From: Branchiostoma floridae
Lineage: Eukaryota; Chordata; Leptocardii; Amphioxiformes; Branchiostomatidae
Direction of reading: 5' to 3'
DNA: 22,995 nt
Assembly (NCBI RefSeq): GCF_000003815.2
Contig: NW_023365714.1
Location: 373,567-396,561, forward strand
The notes beneath the pieces are model-generated. The model made no database searches, was not told where the DNA came from, and was given only the letters and a program-made list of their open reading frames with translations. This document shows positions 9,420 through 18,742 of this stretch, piece by piece. Made by a program: the position numbers and the translations under genes. Each line of letters opens with the position of its first letter. Positions within the stretch are counted from its first letter, which is position 1.

Positions 9420-10928
9420 ATAAGCAACCCAGGTACACCCAGGTGTGCCCCGTGACTGACCCACATACACCCAACAGTGTAGTTCCCATAACCTTCACAG
9501 GTCCCACAACCTTCCCAGCTCCACCCAACAATGGCTCCAATAACCTATCCATGTACACCCACCTGCCTAACTATAGGCCCCATAACCAACCCATGTCCAC
9601 CCAACCGCATGACTCCATACATAACACAAATATACCCACCTGTGAGTCCCATAACAGACCCAGACACACGTTCATCTAGGTTCCCTGACCAAACCAGCTC
9701 CACCCCACTGTGTCCCATAACAGACCTCGATACACCCAACTGTGTCCTATAACAGACCCAGGTACACCCAACAGTGTGTCCCATAACAGACCCAGGTACA
9801 CCCAACAGTGTATCTCATAACACACCCAGGTACACCCAACAGTGTGTCCCATAACAGACCCAGGTACACCCAACTGTGTGTCCCATAACAGACCCAGGTA
9901 CACCCAACTGTGTGTCCCATAACAGACCCAGGTACACCCAACTGTGTCTCATAACAGGCCCATGTACATCCAACTGTGTGTCCCATAACAGACCCAGCTC
10001 CACCCAACTGTGTGTCCTATAACAGACCCAGGCACAGCCAATTGTGTCCCATAACAGACCCAGGTACACCCAACAGTGTGTCCCATAACAGACCCATGTA
10101 CACCCAACTGTGTCCTATAACAGACCCAGGTACACCCAACTGTGTGTCCCATAACAGACCCAGGTACACCCAACTGTGTCCTATAACAGACCCGGGTACA
10201 CCCAACTGTGTCCCATACCAGACCCAGATAAGCCAACTGTGTCCTATAACAGACCCAGGTACACCCAACTGTGTCCCATAACAGACCTGGGTACACCCAA
10301 CTGTGTCCCATAACAGACCCAGGTACACCCAACAGTGTCCCATAACAGACCCAGGTACACCCAACAGTGTGTCCCATAACAGACCCAGGTACACCCAACT
10401 GTGTCCCATAACAGACCCAGGTACACCCAACTGTGTCCCATAACAGACCCAGGTACACCCAACAGTGTCCCATAACAGACCCAGGTACACCCAACTGTGT
10501 CCCATAACAGACCCAGGTACACCCAACTGTGTCCCATAACAGACCCAGCCAGGTACACCCAACAGTGTGTCCCATAACAGACCCAGGTACACCCAACAGT
10601 GTGTCCCATAACAGACCCAGGCACACCCAACAGTGTGTCCCATAACAGACCCAGGTACACCCAACTGTGTGTCCCATAACAGACCCAGGTACACCCAACT
10701 GTGTCCCATAACAGACCCAGGTACACCCAACTGTGTGTCCCATAACAGACCCAGGTACACCCAACTGTGTGTCCTATAACAGACCCAGGTACACCCAACT
10801 GTGTGTCCCATAACAGACCCAGGTACACCCAACTGTGTCCCATAACAGACCCAGATAACCCAACAGTGTCCTATAACAGACCCAGGTACACCCAACAGTT
10901 CGTCCCATAACAGACCCAGGTACACCCG
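9420..10928. repeat. Large 32/34-bp minisatellite, about 45 copies, 1.5 kb
   Basis: The unit contains CCCATAACAGACCCAGGTAC followed by ACCCAACWGTGT. Two kinds of variation recur: AACTGT versus AACAGT, and GTGTCCC versus GTCCC, giving 34- and 32-bp units. Copies from 9420 to about 9760 are diverged; those from 9770 to 10920 are close to identical, and the right end is abrupt. The unit has no stop codon in any minus-strand frame, which produces overlapping open frames of 302, 271 and 199 codons that are not genes. Confidence 0.97.
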
Positions 10929-11018
10929 GGCCCATCCCCGGCCTGTCGGACTGTATTGCGGATCTACAGAATGCAGCGTGCTGCAGTGTGTGTTAGTGAG
11001 ACGGGAAAGGTCGCGCAG

Positions 11019-11118
11019 NNNNNNNNNNNNNNNNNNNNNNNNNNNNNNNNNNNNNNNNNNNNNNNNNNNNNNNNNNNNNNNNNNNNNNNNNNNNNNNNNN
11101 NNNNNNNNNNNNNNNNNN
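11019..11118. other. Assembly gap (100 N)
   Basis: Exactly 100 N, between two minisatellites. A collapsed array is a likely reason for the break. Confidence 0.99.
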
Positions 11119-11147
11119 CCAGGCGGGCACGATTTTATAACAATGTA

Positions 11148-11680
11148 CAGGTGGTCTAAGACACTGTGTGGATGATTTGAGACACTGTACGGACAATCTA
11201 AGATACTGTATGGACAATCTAAGACACTGTGCGGACAATCTAAGACACTGTACGGACAATCTAAGACACTGTACGGACAATCTAAGACACTGTACGGACA
11301 ATCTAAGACACTGTATGTGCGGACAATCTAAGACACTGTATGGACAATCTAAGACACTGTACGGACAATCTAAGACACTGTACGGACAATCTAAGACACT
11401 GTATGTGCGGACAATCTAAGACACTGTATGGACAATCTAAGACACTGTATGTGCGGACAATCTAAGACGTCTAAGACACTGTACGGACAATCTAAGACAC
11501 TGTATGTGCGGACAATCTAAGACGTCTAAGACACTGTACGGACAATCTAAGACGTCTAAGACACTGTATGGACAATATACGACACTACTGCGGACGGTCT
11601 AAGACAATGTATGGCTGATTTAAGAAACTGTGCGGACAAAAAGAACACTGTGTGGGCGATCTAAGACACTGTTTCATAGC
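11148..11680. repeat. 21-bp minisatellite with 25-bp and 30-bp variants
   Basis: GACAATCTAAGACACTGTAC plus G recurs at 21-bp steps from 11191. Some units carry GTATGTGCGG (4 bp longer) and some an extra GTCTAAGAC (9 bp). These variants alternate in a higher-order pattern between 11310 and 11570. Confidence 0.95.
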
Positions 11681-12080
11681 CTACTTTCTACATGGAGCAT
11701 CTAAGGCACTGAGCGCACATCAAAGACGTTGGTCAGATATATAAGACGCAGTTTGGTTGCTTACCTTTTGTACGGACAATCCGATACATTGGTCAGACAG
11801 CTGAGACGTTTTAGAGGCCATCTAAGACCTTGTACAAGTACGGACACGTAAGACGTTGAACATATACGGACATCTTAGACATTACACATGTACAGACATC
11901 AGTGACCTTGTACGGACATATAATACATTTGTTGGTAGCTTACCTTTGGTACAGGCTATCTAAGACGCTGTTTGTCAGCATACCTTTCTTACCGCCCACC
12001 TGAGACCCTGTTTGACAGCTTCCTTCGGTGTGGGCTACCCAAGGCGCTGTATAGAAAGACGCTGTTTGGAAAGACGCTGT
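11681..12080. repeat. Decayed flank of the 21-bp array with repeated GCTTACCTTT words
   Basis: TACGGACA and TAAGACGYTGT words persist but spacing is lost. GCTTACCTTTTGTAC (11759), GCTTACCTTTGGTAC (11938) and GCATACCTTTCTTAC (11978) form a slower series. The decay runs to within about 25 bp of pde9a exon 1. Confidence 0.75.
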
Positions 12081-12105
12081 TTTGTGAGCCGGTTTCTGTG
12101 CCTAC

Positions 12106-12171
12106 CTTCTGCGTGGTGCCGTTGACGTCCAGGTAAATCGTCCTTGGTCTGTAGGAGGCTCCCGCGCCCAT
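12106..12171 (-). CDS. pde9a: PDE9A-like phosphodiesterase, first coding exon (partial gene)
   Basis: The exon encodes 22 residues starting MGAGASYRPRTIYLDV and ending Gln-Lys, then a good donor (CAGAAG then GTAGGC) in phase 0. Human PDE9A begins MGSGSSSYRPKAIYLD and also reaches Gln-Lys after a similar stretch, so the match covers the whole exon. PDE9A is a high-affinity cGMP-specific 3',5'-cyclic phosphodiesterase; its catalytic HD domain is C-terminal and not in this window. The start fits MGXXXS, the pattern for N-myristoylation at Gly2. The ATG has C at -3 but G at +4; it was chosen by homology, because the frame stays open upstream through decayed repeats to about 12852. The gene continues toward lower coordinates. 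I searched by eye for exon 2 and did not find it, so 1-12105 is probably intron 1. Confidence 0.8.
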
Positions 12172-12209
12172 CGGGAAGCCAGTGCTGAGCAGCCGTGGTG
12201 AAACCGAGC

Positions 12210-12317
12210 CGTTATGAACTGTCCAGATTCCCGTGTCGTTATGAACTGTCCAGATTCCAGAGCCGTTCCGGACTGTCCAGTTCCCCGAGCCGTTCCGGAG
12301 TGAACAGGTTCGCTCCG
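12210..12317. repeat. 27-bp tandem repeat, 4 copies, in the presumed pde9a 5' leader
   Basis: Copies start at 12210, 12237, 12264 and 12291 (CGTTATGAACTGTCCAGATT, later CGTTCCGGACTGTCCAGTTC). They lie 39-146 bp upstream of the pde9a ATG, so they are probably in the 5' untranslated region or core promoter. Confidence 0.85.
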
Positions 12318-12352
12318 CACTTCGCGATGAACCTCTGCAGTTTAGCTTAGTG

Positions 12353-12720
12353 CTCTGCGGTAAGGCAGTCCGTTCTCTCTGCGTACTCTGCCGTAAGACC
12401 GTCCGTTCTCTCTGCGTACTCTGCGGCTGAACCGTCCAGTTTGGCGCAGTGTTTAACCGCAGTAAAACTTCCCGGCGCGGCTGTGGTAAACCCTCCCGGT
12501 CCCTCCGCGCGCCTTCCCGCGGTGCCAAGATGGAGGCCTGCCCGCTCACGGCGCCACAGGTGGACTGTAGTAAACACACAGCGCGGCTGGCGCTTTGTAG
12601 TAAGCAGCGCTCCGCTGAGACGGCGTATTTCCGCTCGCCGGAGTCTGGTGTAACCTTCTCGCTGCGAAGCGATCCTCCCCGCAGTCCCAAGATGGAGGCT
12701 GGCCCGGTGAAGGCGGCGCG
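12353..12720. repeat. 33-bp tandem repeat grading into decayed GC-rich copies
   Basis: CTCTGCGGTAAGGCAGTCCG starts at 12353 and 12386, with a third start at 12419, period 33. Beyond that, words such as CCGCAGTAAAAC, TGTGGTAAACCC, TGTAGTAAACAC and TGTAGTAAGCAG recur at about the same spacing to near 12610. CCAAGATGGAGGC appears at 12525-12537 and again at 12687-12699. Confidence 0.75.
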
Positions 12721-13139
12721 GCGCGGTGTGCGAGCGCAAGCTGGCGGTGTCCGCAGTCCCGTGTTCCCGCGCGCGATCTGGCACATTAAAGTTGTTTTCG
12801 CCGTCTTCGCAGTCTCACGGCCATGCAGGTTAATACTGGAGTGCTGCAACACGCGTCCACATGGTGTTCTTGCTTTAATTTTCTACGAAAAACACGAAAT
12901 TTTCTTACGCCGCGTTTGTTACTTTATCTTTTATAAATGTCCCAGAAAACGGCCAGGAGAAAAGAGCTGGGGCTGATTTCTCGTTTGATAATGACGTCAC
13001 GGCAGCGGGAGACGTGGCGGACGTCGTTGCCATAACGACGGAGCGCCAATTAGCTGATGTTTTGAGGATCACATGTTGGGAGGGATGGTTGGAGGGCCCT
13101 CTGGGTTGCCGCGGTAATACGGAGGCGGGGGGAGGGAAA

Positions 13140-13498
13140 CGGCTAATTGTACCAGCAAATGTTTGAAGAGCTGAAATTAGGATTAGTTTGGAGAAGTTAA
13201 AAATACGACCCTGCACAAAAATGTGTTCGTACATAGAGCAAACATGTGTTAGTATGTAGAAACGCTGTTGGTATTGTGTTGACAAAATAGGAAGAACCAA
13301 TGGCAGTTAATATAATGTCCTCAGTAAAACCCTGCAGTTCTACTGTATATTTGTGTCTCTGCTCAACGCTTTGCGGCAGAACCGCCTAATTTAGCGGCGT
13401 GTTCCTCGGTAAAACCACGCTGTTTGGCTGCTGGGAACTTCTACACACGGCAAATAGCCATGTTAGATGGAGTCGGTTCTGTAGCCGGTGCTGTCTAG
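13140..13498. other. Stretch without a supported gene
   Basis: Unremarkable until about 13365-13435, where TGCGGCAGAACCGCC, TCGGTAAAACCACG and neighbours look like outlying decayed copies of the 33-bp repeat of 12353-12720. Confidence 0.4.
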
Positions 13499-13666
13499 TC
13501 TCCAAGCAGATCTTGTGGTGGTTTAAGACAGTAACATAAACTGGGGAAGGAGTTTAGCCGGCAGGGGAGTTTTATTCCACCGCGTGGACAATTTACTCCT
13601 CTGCCGGCTAGACTCCTTCCCCAGCGTGTGCATACTATCTTATGCCACGCAAGATCTGCTTGGAGA
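13499..13666. mobile_element. Palindromic MITE-like element, 168 bp
   Basis: Perfect 17-bp terminal inverted repeats TCTCCAAGCAGATCTTG lie at 13499-13515 and, inverted, at 13650-13666. The arms go on pairing, with mismatches, through CTGGGGAAGGAGT and TAGCCGGCAG to 13570 and 13595. Only about 24 bp remain as a loop, which itself contains CCACCGCGTGG. No coding capacity. I found no clear target-site duplication. A non-autonomous DNA transposon is the best explanation. Confidence 0.75.
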
Positions 13667-13796
13667 TGTGGTGTTGTCGGCGTTCCCGTGTTGACAGCCC
13701 GGGTAAGGCGGACCGCCCCCGCCTGACGTCCGCGGGCTGTGGGATCATGGAGCGGACGGATGTGGGGACTTACCGCTCCTCCGGCAACTCACGGCA

Positions 13797-13885
13797 AAAC
13801 AACACGGGTAACCCGCGGGCACGTAACAACCTGCTTCTCCGGCAACATTGGCCATAGGGGAAACAACGGGTAACCCGCGGGCAAA
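13797..13885. repeat. Two copies of a GGGTAACCCGCGGGCA-containing block
   Basis: AACACGGGTAACCCGCGGGCA near 13799 and AACAACGGGTAACCCGCGGG near 13861 are about 62 bp apart. Each contains the inverted words GGGTAACCC and CCCGCGGG. Confidence 0.7.
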
Positions 13886-13889
13886 GCAA

Positions 13890-14340
13890 CAGGGATGTAC
13901 TGAGCAAAACGGAACGAGTCAGGATGTAGCAAAACGGAACGGGTCGGGATGTAGCAAAAAGGAACGGGTCGGGATGTAGCAAAAAGGAACGGGTCGGGAT
14001 GTAGCAAAAAGGAACGAGTCGGGATGTAGCAAAACGAATGTCTATGATGAGAAAACAACGATTCAGAATGTAGCAAAGGGAACGACTCAGTTCTAAAAAA
14101 AAGTAATGATTCAGAAAGTAGCAAAAACCGACGACTCAGATATGTAAATAACTCAGATGTAGCAAAACAAATGACTCATGTACCGAAATGAACGACAGAC
14201 AAATGAAACCACCCATAATGTAACAAAAGCGATTTAGATTGTAGCAGAAAACGACAGAGAACGTAGCAATTATGAGCCACTCAAAGTGTAGGAAAATGCG
14301 TCTCAAAATGTAGCAAACAATTAACAAATGTAGCTGGCAG
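13890..14340. repeat. 25-bp minisatellite with one-sided decay
   Basis: GGAACGGGTCGGGATGTAGC starts at 13911, 13936, 13961, 13986 and 14011, followed by AAAAA. To the right, units keep only GACTCAG, ATGTAGCAAAA and similar words with growing irregularity to 14340. Left copies are nearly identical. Confidence 0.9.
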
Positions 14341-14790
14341 AGCAAGCCGGTGCGACATATTTCGTTCGCAACAATATTTGTGACTGTGCATTCTTAATTA
14401 ATACATCATACGATACAGCATGGAATATATTAATTAGTACCATGTAATCATGTAATATGTGCACGATCAGAATATTGACGGTCTGAATGAGAAATCGGCG
14501 CGACTGTGGCGGTATCAGAAGCGACAGGCGTGTTATTCCAGACGGCGTTGCCAGGGCAACCGTATCAACATGAAACTGGAGACGGAGCCGCCATGTTTGC
14601 TAGAGAATCGTGGTCGCCAAGCAGATGCAGAGAAGGTCGCTCTGACGCTCGCTCACAAGTGTTGCCGGGTGGATGTTTGTCTGTTAGTTAGTTAGTTTGT
14701 TTGTTTATGTTGCATACCACGCAAGCCGCCTCATGGCGTAATAGAAAACGTTTGTACTGAACAGTACAAACTGAATATCCCGACAGATAT
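14341..14790. other. Stretch without a supported gene
   Basis: Contains the X-box at 14547 and a CCAAGCAGAT word at 14617-14626 that matches the start of the MITE terminal repeat. Two overlapping short plus-strand frames have no recognisable product. Confidence 0.4.
14547..14560. promoter_or_regulatory. X-box palindrome (RFX-type site)
   Basis: GTTGCCAGGGCAAC is a near-perfect RFX inverted repeat. A GCCGCCATGTTTGC word (YY1-like on the minus strand) lies 28 bp to the right. Confidence 0.45.
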
Positions 14791-14990
14791 ATTTGAACCA
14801 CTCACTCCAGGCCCCAACTCGTCTCGAGGTGCGGCCGTACTCTATTTAACGTCCACTCCAAATGACGTCTCTAACTTAAACTAGATACTCATTTTCGTGA
14901 GGAAATTGGTGTCTTTCCAAAGAGCACAAGTCAGGCATGACAGGGGCTTCGAACCCAGGACCTCTGGCAGTAATCAAGTTACTGTCCCCC
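14790..14990 (-). mobile_element. tRNA-derived SINE remnant
   Basis: On the minus strand 14955-14945 reads GGTTCGAAGCC, a perfect polymerase III B box, preceded by ACTGCCAGAGGTCCTG. Downstream come TTTGGAAAGACACC, TTTCCTCAC and GGACGTTAAATAGAGTACGG, words typical of SINE bodies. The A box is degenerate or lost. Ends are not sharply defined. Confidence 0.65.
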
Positions 14991-15147
14991 TGTATCTGCT
15001 CGGAGATTGGGGATTTAATTTGCACGACTAGGAAAAAGGTACTAATTAATCTGGTACAAAATTCTTACGAATATTTCCTGCCGACCCGGCAGCATGTGTA
15101 CATGCACAGCTTTTGTGTCGTTCAAGTTCTTATGTAACACTTACTAA

Positions 15148-15262
15148 CAGCACTGATCGCCTACGTCACAGAATTGATGGCACATGTCACAAACTTGATT
15201 GTCTACGTCACAGCACTGATGACGCACGTAACCATATTGATTACGTATTTATGTAATGTTCA
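15148..15262. repeat. Decayed 21-23 bp repeat with ACGTCAC words
   Basis: CTACGTCACAGAATTGATGG, CACATGTCACAAACTTGATT, CTACGTCACAGCACTGATG and GCACGTAACCATATTGATTA follow each other with a 21-23 bp spacing. Several carry the CRE half-site. Confidence 0.6.
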
Positions 15263-15289
15263 GCATTGCCAATAATCATACCTACGCCA

Positions 15290-15790
15290 CGGAGCCGATC
15301 CAGAATGTTCGCTATACAAATCCGTGCGTAATGCTATTATATCGTTATATCATTATATCGTAATTGCATCATACGTACGTATGTGAAAATTTGGCCTTTG
15401 TTACATTTGTGCAGATTTTCAGGTCCGGTTTACACGTTTATTTATTCATGTATTCGGCTGAGAATACTGACAGCCAGGGTCCCTCAACTAGCCGTAACTC
15501 TTATAACAGGAGGGAAATCCGCCAAGTGACATGTCATGTCTAAATGTTGAGCTTTATGCATTTCCATCATCATCTCGGGTGAGTTGCCCTGACCAACTCC
15601 GCCATCTCTTTCAGACGTCCTCAATGTTTTCAGAAGGAAAAAAGGGGTATGCAACTCTTAAAAACCTGTAGATCTTGGGACGTTAGGACCCGACTCGTGA
15701 AGGCGTGATACAGCGGTGGGTATTTAATCGTGACGCGACGTTTTTGGTCGTGTTTTATTACGTGTATTTTTGCGATATGATTCTAATTCT
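15290..15790. other. Stretch without a supported gene
   Basis: A small TATATCGTTATATCATTATATCG tract near 15337 is the only local structure. No coding signal. Confidence 0.4.
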
Positions 15791-15914
15791 GAGGAAAGAC
15801 GTGGCGCTAGACAATGCAGCTTCAACACGAGTGAAACTACCGCACCCCACATCTACTTGGAGCCGGCACACCGGGCCTGCCATTCACATGTGTTCTGCTA
15901 ACTTGTCACACACA

Positions 15915-16180
15915 CCTGTCAGACAATTAAAATATATAAACTTTTATACACCTGCCATACACACGGTTTCTGTTGCTTTGTCACAATCAGCTCAGTTCAG
16001 TTCATCCATCCGGTGACAAGTCACAATTCTGTCTCTTATAACTTATATTTGTTTTCGGAATGGTTTGTGCATTTTGACCCCCCCCCCCCACACACACACA
16101 ACTGTTTGAAATACACCTGTCATAGACACCTGTTTTATACACCTGTTCCAAACACCTGTGCTGTCTCGAACACCTGCCGA
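15915..16180. repeat. Irregular ACACCTGT repeat (E-box cluster) with C run and CA tract
   Basis: CACCTG occurs near 15923, 15950, 16113, 16128, 16140, 16155 and 16170, mostly as ACACCTGT at 12-17 bp spacing, with a run of 11 C and (CA)n at 16079-16100. The words look like a short tandem repeat whose spacing has drifted. Confidence 0.6.
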
Positions 16181-16406
16181 CCCTTCCCTTCGGTGTCAGG
16201 GAAATCTGCCACACTTCCGGTGTAACAAACTGCGCCAAACCGCTACATTGGTGCTGCAACAAAAGTGGCAAACAGCTGCGGTCGGCAGGACAGCGCGGCT
16301 CTTTTGTTCCATGTAAACATCGCGGTGGATCAAACGGGACTGGTAATGGCAAAACGGCAGGGAACTTGGAAGAGGTTTCTTTAGGATACTAAGCTTTAAT
16401 AATATA

Positions 16407-16604
16407 ATACGAGCGATCGCTGTTGTTGTTTATATCCGGGGTATTGGACGGTTGTTGCCTACCATGCCGTCAGCAGATTGGATTAAAAATTGATATTTAA
16501 ATTAGCAGATCAAATTACTGGTTAATATGTAAAGCAATATTTTGCCAAACACCTGCTTTTTGCCTACCACTGCGTCACCGTGACATCATCGCGATCGCTC
16601 GTAT
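16407..16604. mobile_element. Inverted-repeat element, 198 bp, MITE-like
   Basis: ATACGAGCGATCGC at 16407-16420 is matched by its exact inverse GCGATCGCTCGTAT at 16591-16604. The interior is not palindromic but holds a direct duplication, TTGCCTACCATGCCGTCA near 16455 and TTGCCTACCACTGCGTCA near 16559. No coding capacity. A TA flank on one side is compatible with a TA target but is not proof. Confidence 0.55.
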
Positions 16605-16815
16605 AGATTGGATACTACTATTATAAGCACACGCCCCTTGCGCTGTTATTTCATTTACATTCCATTGTTATGTATTCATCTCTTTTAAGCATAGACAAAT
16701 AGAAAAACGTAACTGCCGAATGTTTCTTCTCCGAGCTCATTGCTTTAAAATCAGTCACCTCAACTCGGGTAGCTGAGGTCTTGTCAACTGCGCCAGCTAT
16801 CGGGGGAACCATAGT
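16605..16815. other. Stretch without a supported gene
   Basis: No repeat or coding signal recognised. GACCTCAGCTACCCG (minus strand, near 16768) is splice-like only by chance. Confidence 0.35.
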
Positions 16816-17333
16816 CCCATAGGAAAGCCTTTCGGATGCTATACATACCCCGTAGGAAAGCCTGGTGGAGGCTATACACCCCGTAGGAAGGCCTGGTAGA
16901 GGCTATACATGCCCCTGTAGGAAGCCTGGTGGAGGCTATACATACCCCCGCAGGAAAGCCTGGTGGAGGCTATACATACCCCCGTAGGAAGGCCTAGTGG
17001 AGGCTATACATACCCCCGTAGGAAGGCCTGGTGGAGGCTATACATACCCCCGTAGGAAGGCCTGGTGGAGGCTATACATACCCCCGTAGGAAGGCCTGGT
17101 GGAGGCTATACATACCCCCGTAGGAAGGCCTGGTGGAGGCTATACATACCCCCGTAGGAAGGCCTGGTGGAGGCTATACATACCCCCGTAGGAAGGCCTG
17201 GTGGAGGCTATACATACCCCGTAGGAAGGCCTGTTGGAGGCTATACATACCCCCGTAGGAAGGCCTGGTGGAGGCTATACATACCCCCGTAGGAAGGCCT
17301 GGTGGAGGCTATACATACCCTAGTAGGAAGGCC
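16816..17333. repeat. 34-bp minisatellite, about 15 copies
   Basis: GGCCTGGTGGAGGCTATACA followed by TACCCCCGTAGGAA is repeated. The first three copies are diverged or shortened (AAGCCTTTCGGATGC and others), the central copies from about 16990 on are nearly identical, and the last changes to CCTAGTAGG. Confidence 0.95.
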
Positions 17334-18742
17334 AAGTTAGGATAGTGGTTACAAACAGAAACAGACAGCGAGAAAAATGTAGCGGTTTATTCTCAACAAA
17401 CATCTGCTTGGAGGTCATTAGGTAGGTCAACTTTCGGCACCTCTTACCCTGAAGGTGGGAATCCTGAAACAATCTGCATACTAGTATTCTACAATGCGAA
17501 CGTGCGCACAAAATATCATTAACATCTTTGCTAATTTAGCAGAGCCGCCTAGTGAGAAGACTGGGAAGTGCAGACCAGACCTGTACAATTTTGTCTAATG
17601 CCAGTGTTTGTCATTTGACATTGGTGGTACCATTTCCAGATGGGTTCAGATTAAGTTTGAGTACATGACATGGCTTATATTAGCCATCTAGGTTTGTTTC
17701 TTTGGGCTAGACAAATGTAGACCACATATTGTAATTCACTTTATCTTCACGGTACCAAACTTTCACGGTCTGACAAAATTTAACTTGTTCTCGGAACAAA
17801 ATGTTCACTGTCATGGCAAGTGCGCATTAAGAAAGTCTGTGAATTATTTGTTATCAGTAATGATAAGTTCACGTTACAGTCGTCACAGTGAAAACCGTGA
17901 ACATAACAGTACAGTGAAAAAATCAGGAATTGCAGTATTATGAATAACAACTGGCATAATTTACTCACCTTCAACTTGCCTCAAGTAAGAAGCATTCTAG
18001 TCCCTGAATTTATGTTTATTATTTCCATGAATGAATAACCTTGGAGGTTATATTTGCAACAGCGCTTGTGTGTCATCTTTATGTTGGTAAACAAGTCCGC
18101 GGCTGGGTGGGTGGACTGGTTCATACTTGGTGTATTGGCGGTGTGTGACAAAAACGAGAAATTATTACATTTCTCATTCTAAGTTTACTTTTATGGTGTT
18201 TTCGCAGTTGGATGGAAATGGTGGATTTTGAACCATTAAAATTCAAGGTTGAAACTTTTCCGGTTTGTAGTAATACATTGAAAATGTGTTGTGTAAAACC
18301 ATTTAATATCCCAGCTGGTGCTCACAAGGGTGCTTCCAGCTGGCCTCGGCTCAGTTATCAAATTATAGTGATTATGGAACGGAATTTCAGCAGTTGAATG
18401 GTGACCGTTCAAGTCACTATTACTAAAATCAAGTTACTATTAACAAATAAAGAATTGCAGCATTTTTAGTGTCGTGAATTCATGGTTACCACAAAAATAC
18501 AACCATCACAAGTGGCTTAATGTCTACCGTATGTTTGCAGAACACTTAGCCTGGTATCCAGCCGTGTTAAAGGTCTGTCTCTTCTGTTAGCGGAACATTG
18601 TTGTTAGAGAGGAGTTGTTGCATTTCAAGCTTGCCTGGCAGGATGACACCAGTTTTAATGGTTCACTGAGGACAGATAGACAGACTGAACAAGCTGCACA
18701 CACACTGGAGTTCTGTATTAACCAATCTCACATTCCTCCACT
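17334..18742. other. Long stretch without a supported gene
   Basis: ATCTGCTTGGAG at 17402-17413 is the inverse of the first 12 bases of the MITE end minus its leading T, a possible second member. TTCACGGT and CAGTGAA-type words between 17745 and 17930 on both strands suggest an old inverted-repeat transposon, too decayed to bound. The 3' end of the right-hand gene should lie in or near this stretch, but I could not recognise its last exon or a poly(A) signal that decides it. Confidence 0.4.

Larger units (their letters stand above)
12172..13140 (-). promoter_or_regulatory. Putative CpG-rich promoter region of pde9a
   Basis: GC content and CpG density rise sharply here compared with both flanks, directly upstream of the first coding exon. 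Visible elements are a full palindromic CRE, TGACGTCA, at 12992-12999; an X-box half-site GTTGCCATAAC at 13025-13035; a further X-box-like GTTGCCGCGGTAAT near 13104; two YY1-like CAAGATGGAGGC words; and a GC-rich GGCGGGGGGAGGG near 13124. No TATA box is seen. Use by pde9a is inferred from position. Confidence 0.55.

Noticed and set aside
10017-10925. Long minus-strand open frames (302, 271 and 199 codons)
   Set aside because: They run through a 32/34-bp minisatellite whose unit lacks stops in every minus frame; three overlapping frames are open at once and none has splice or start context.
11989-12852. 287-codon minus-strand open frame taken as one gene
   Set aside because: Only the part from 12171 to 12106 resembles a protein (PDE9A start) and it ends at a splice donor; the upstream part translates decayed GC-rich tandem repeats and the part beyond 12106 translates the decayed 21-bp array.
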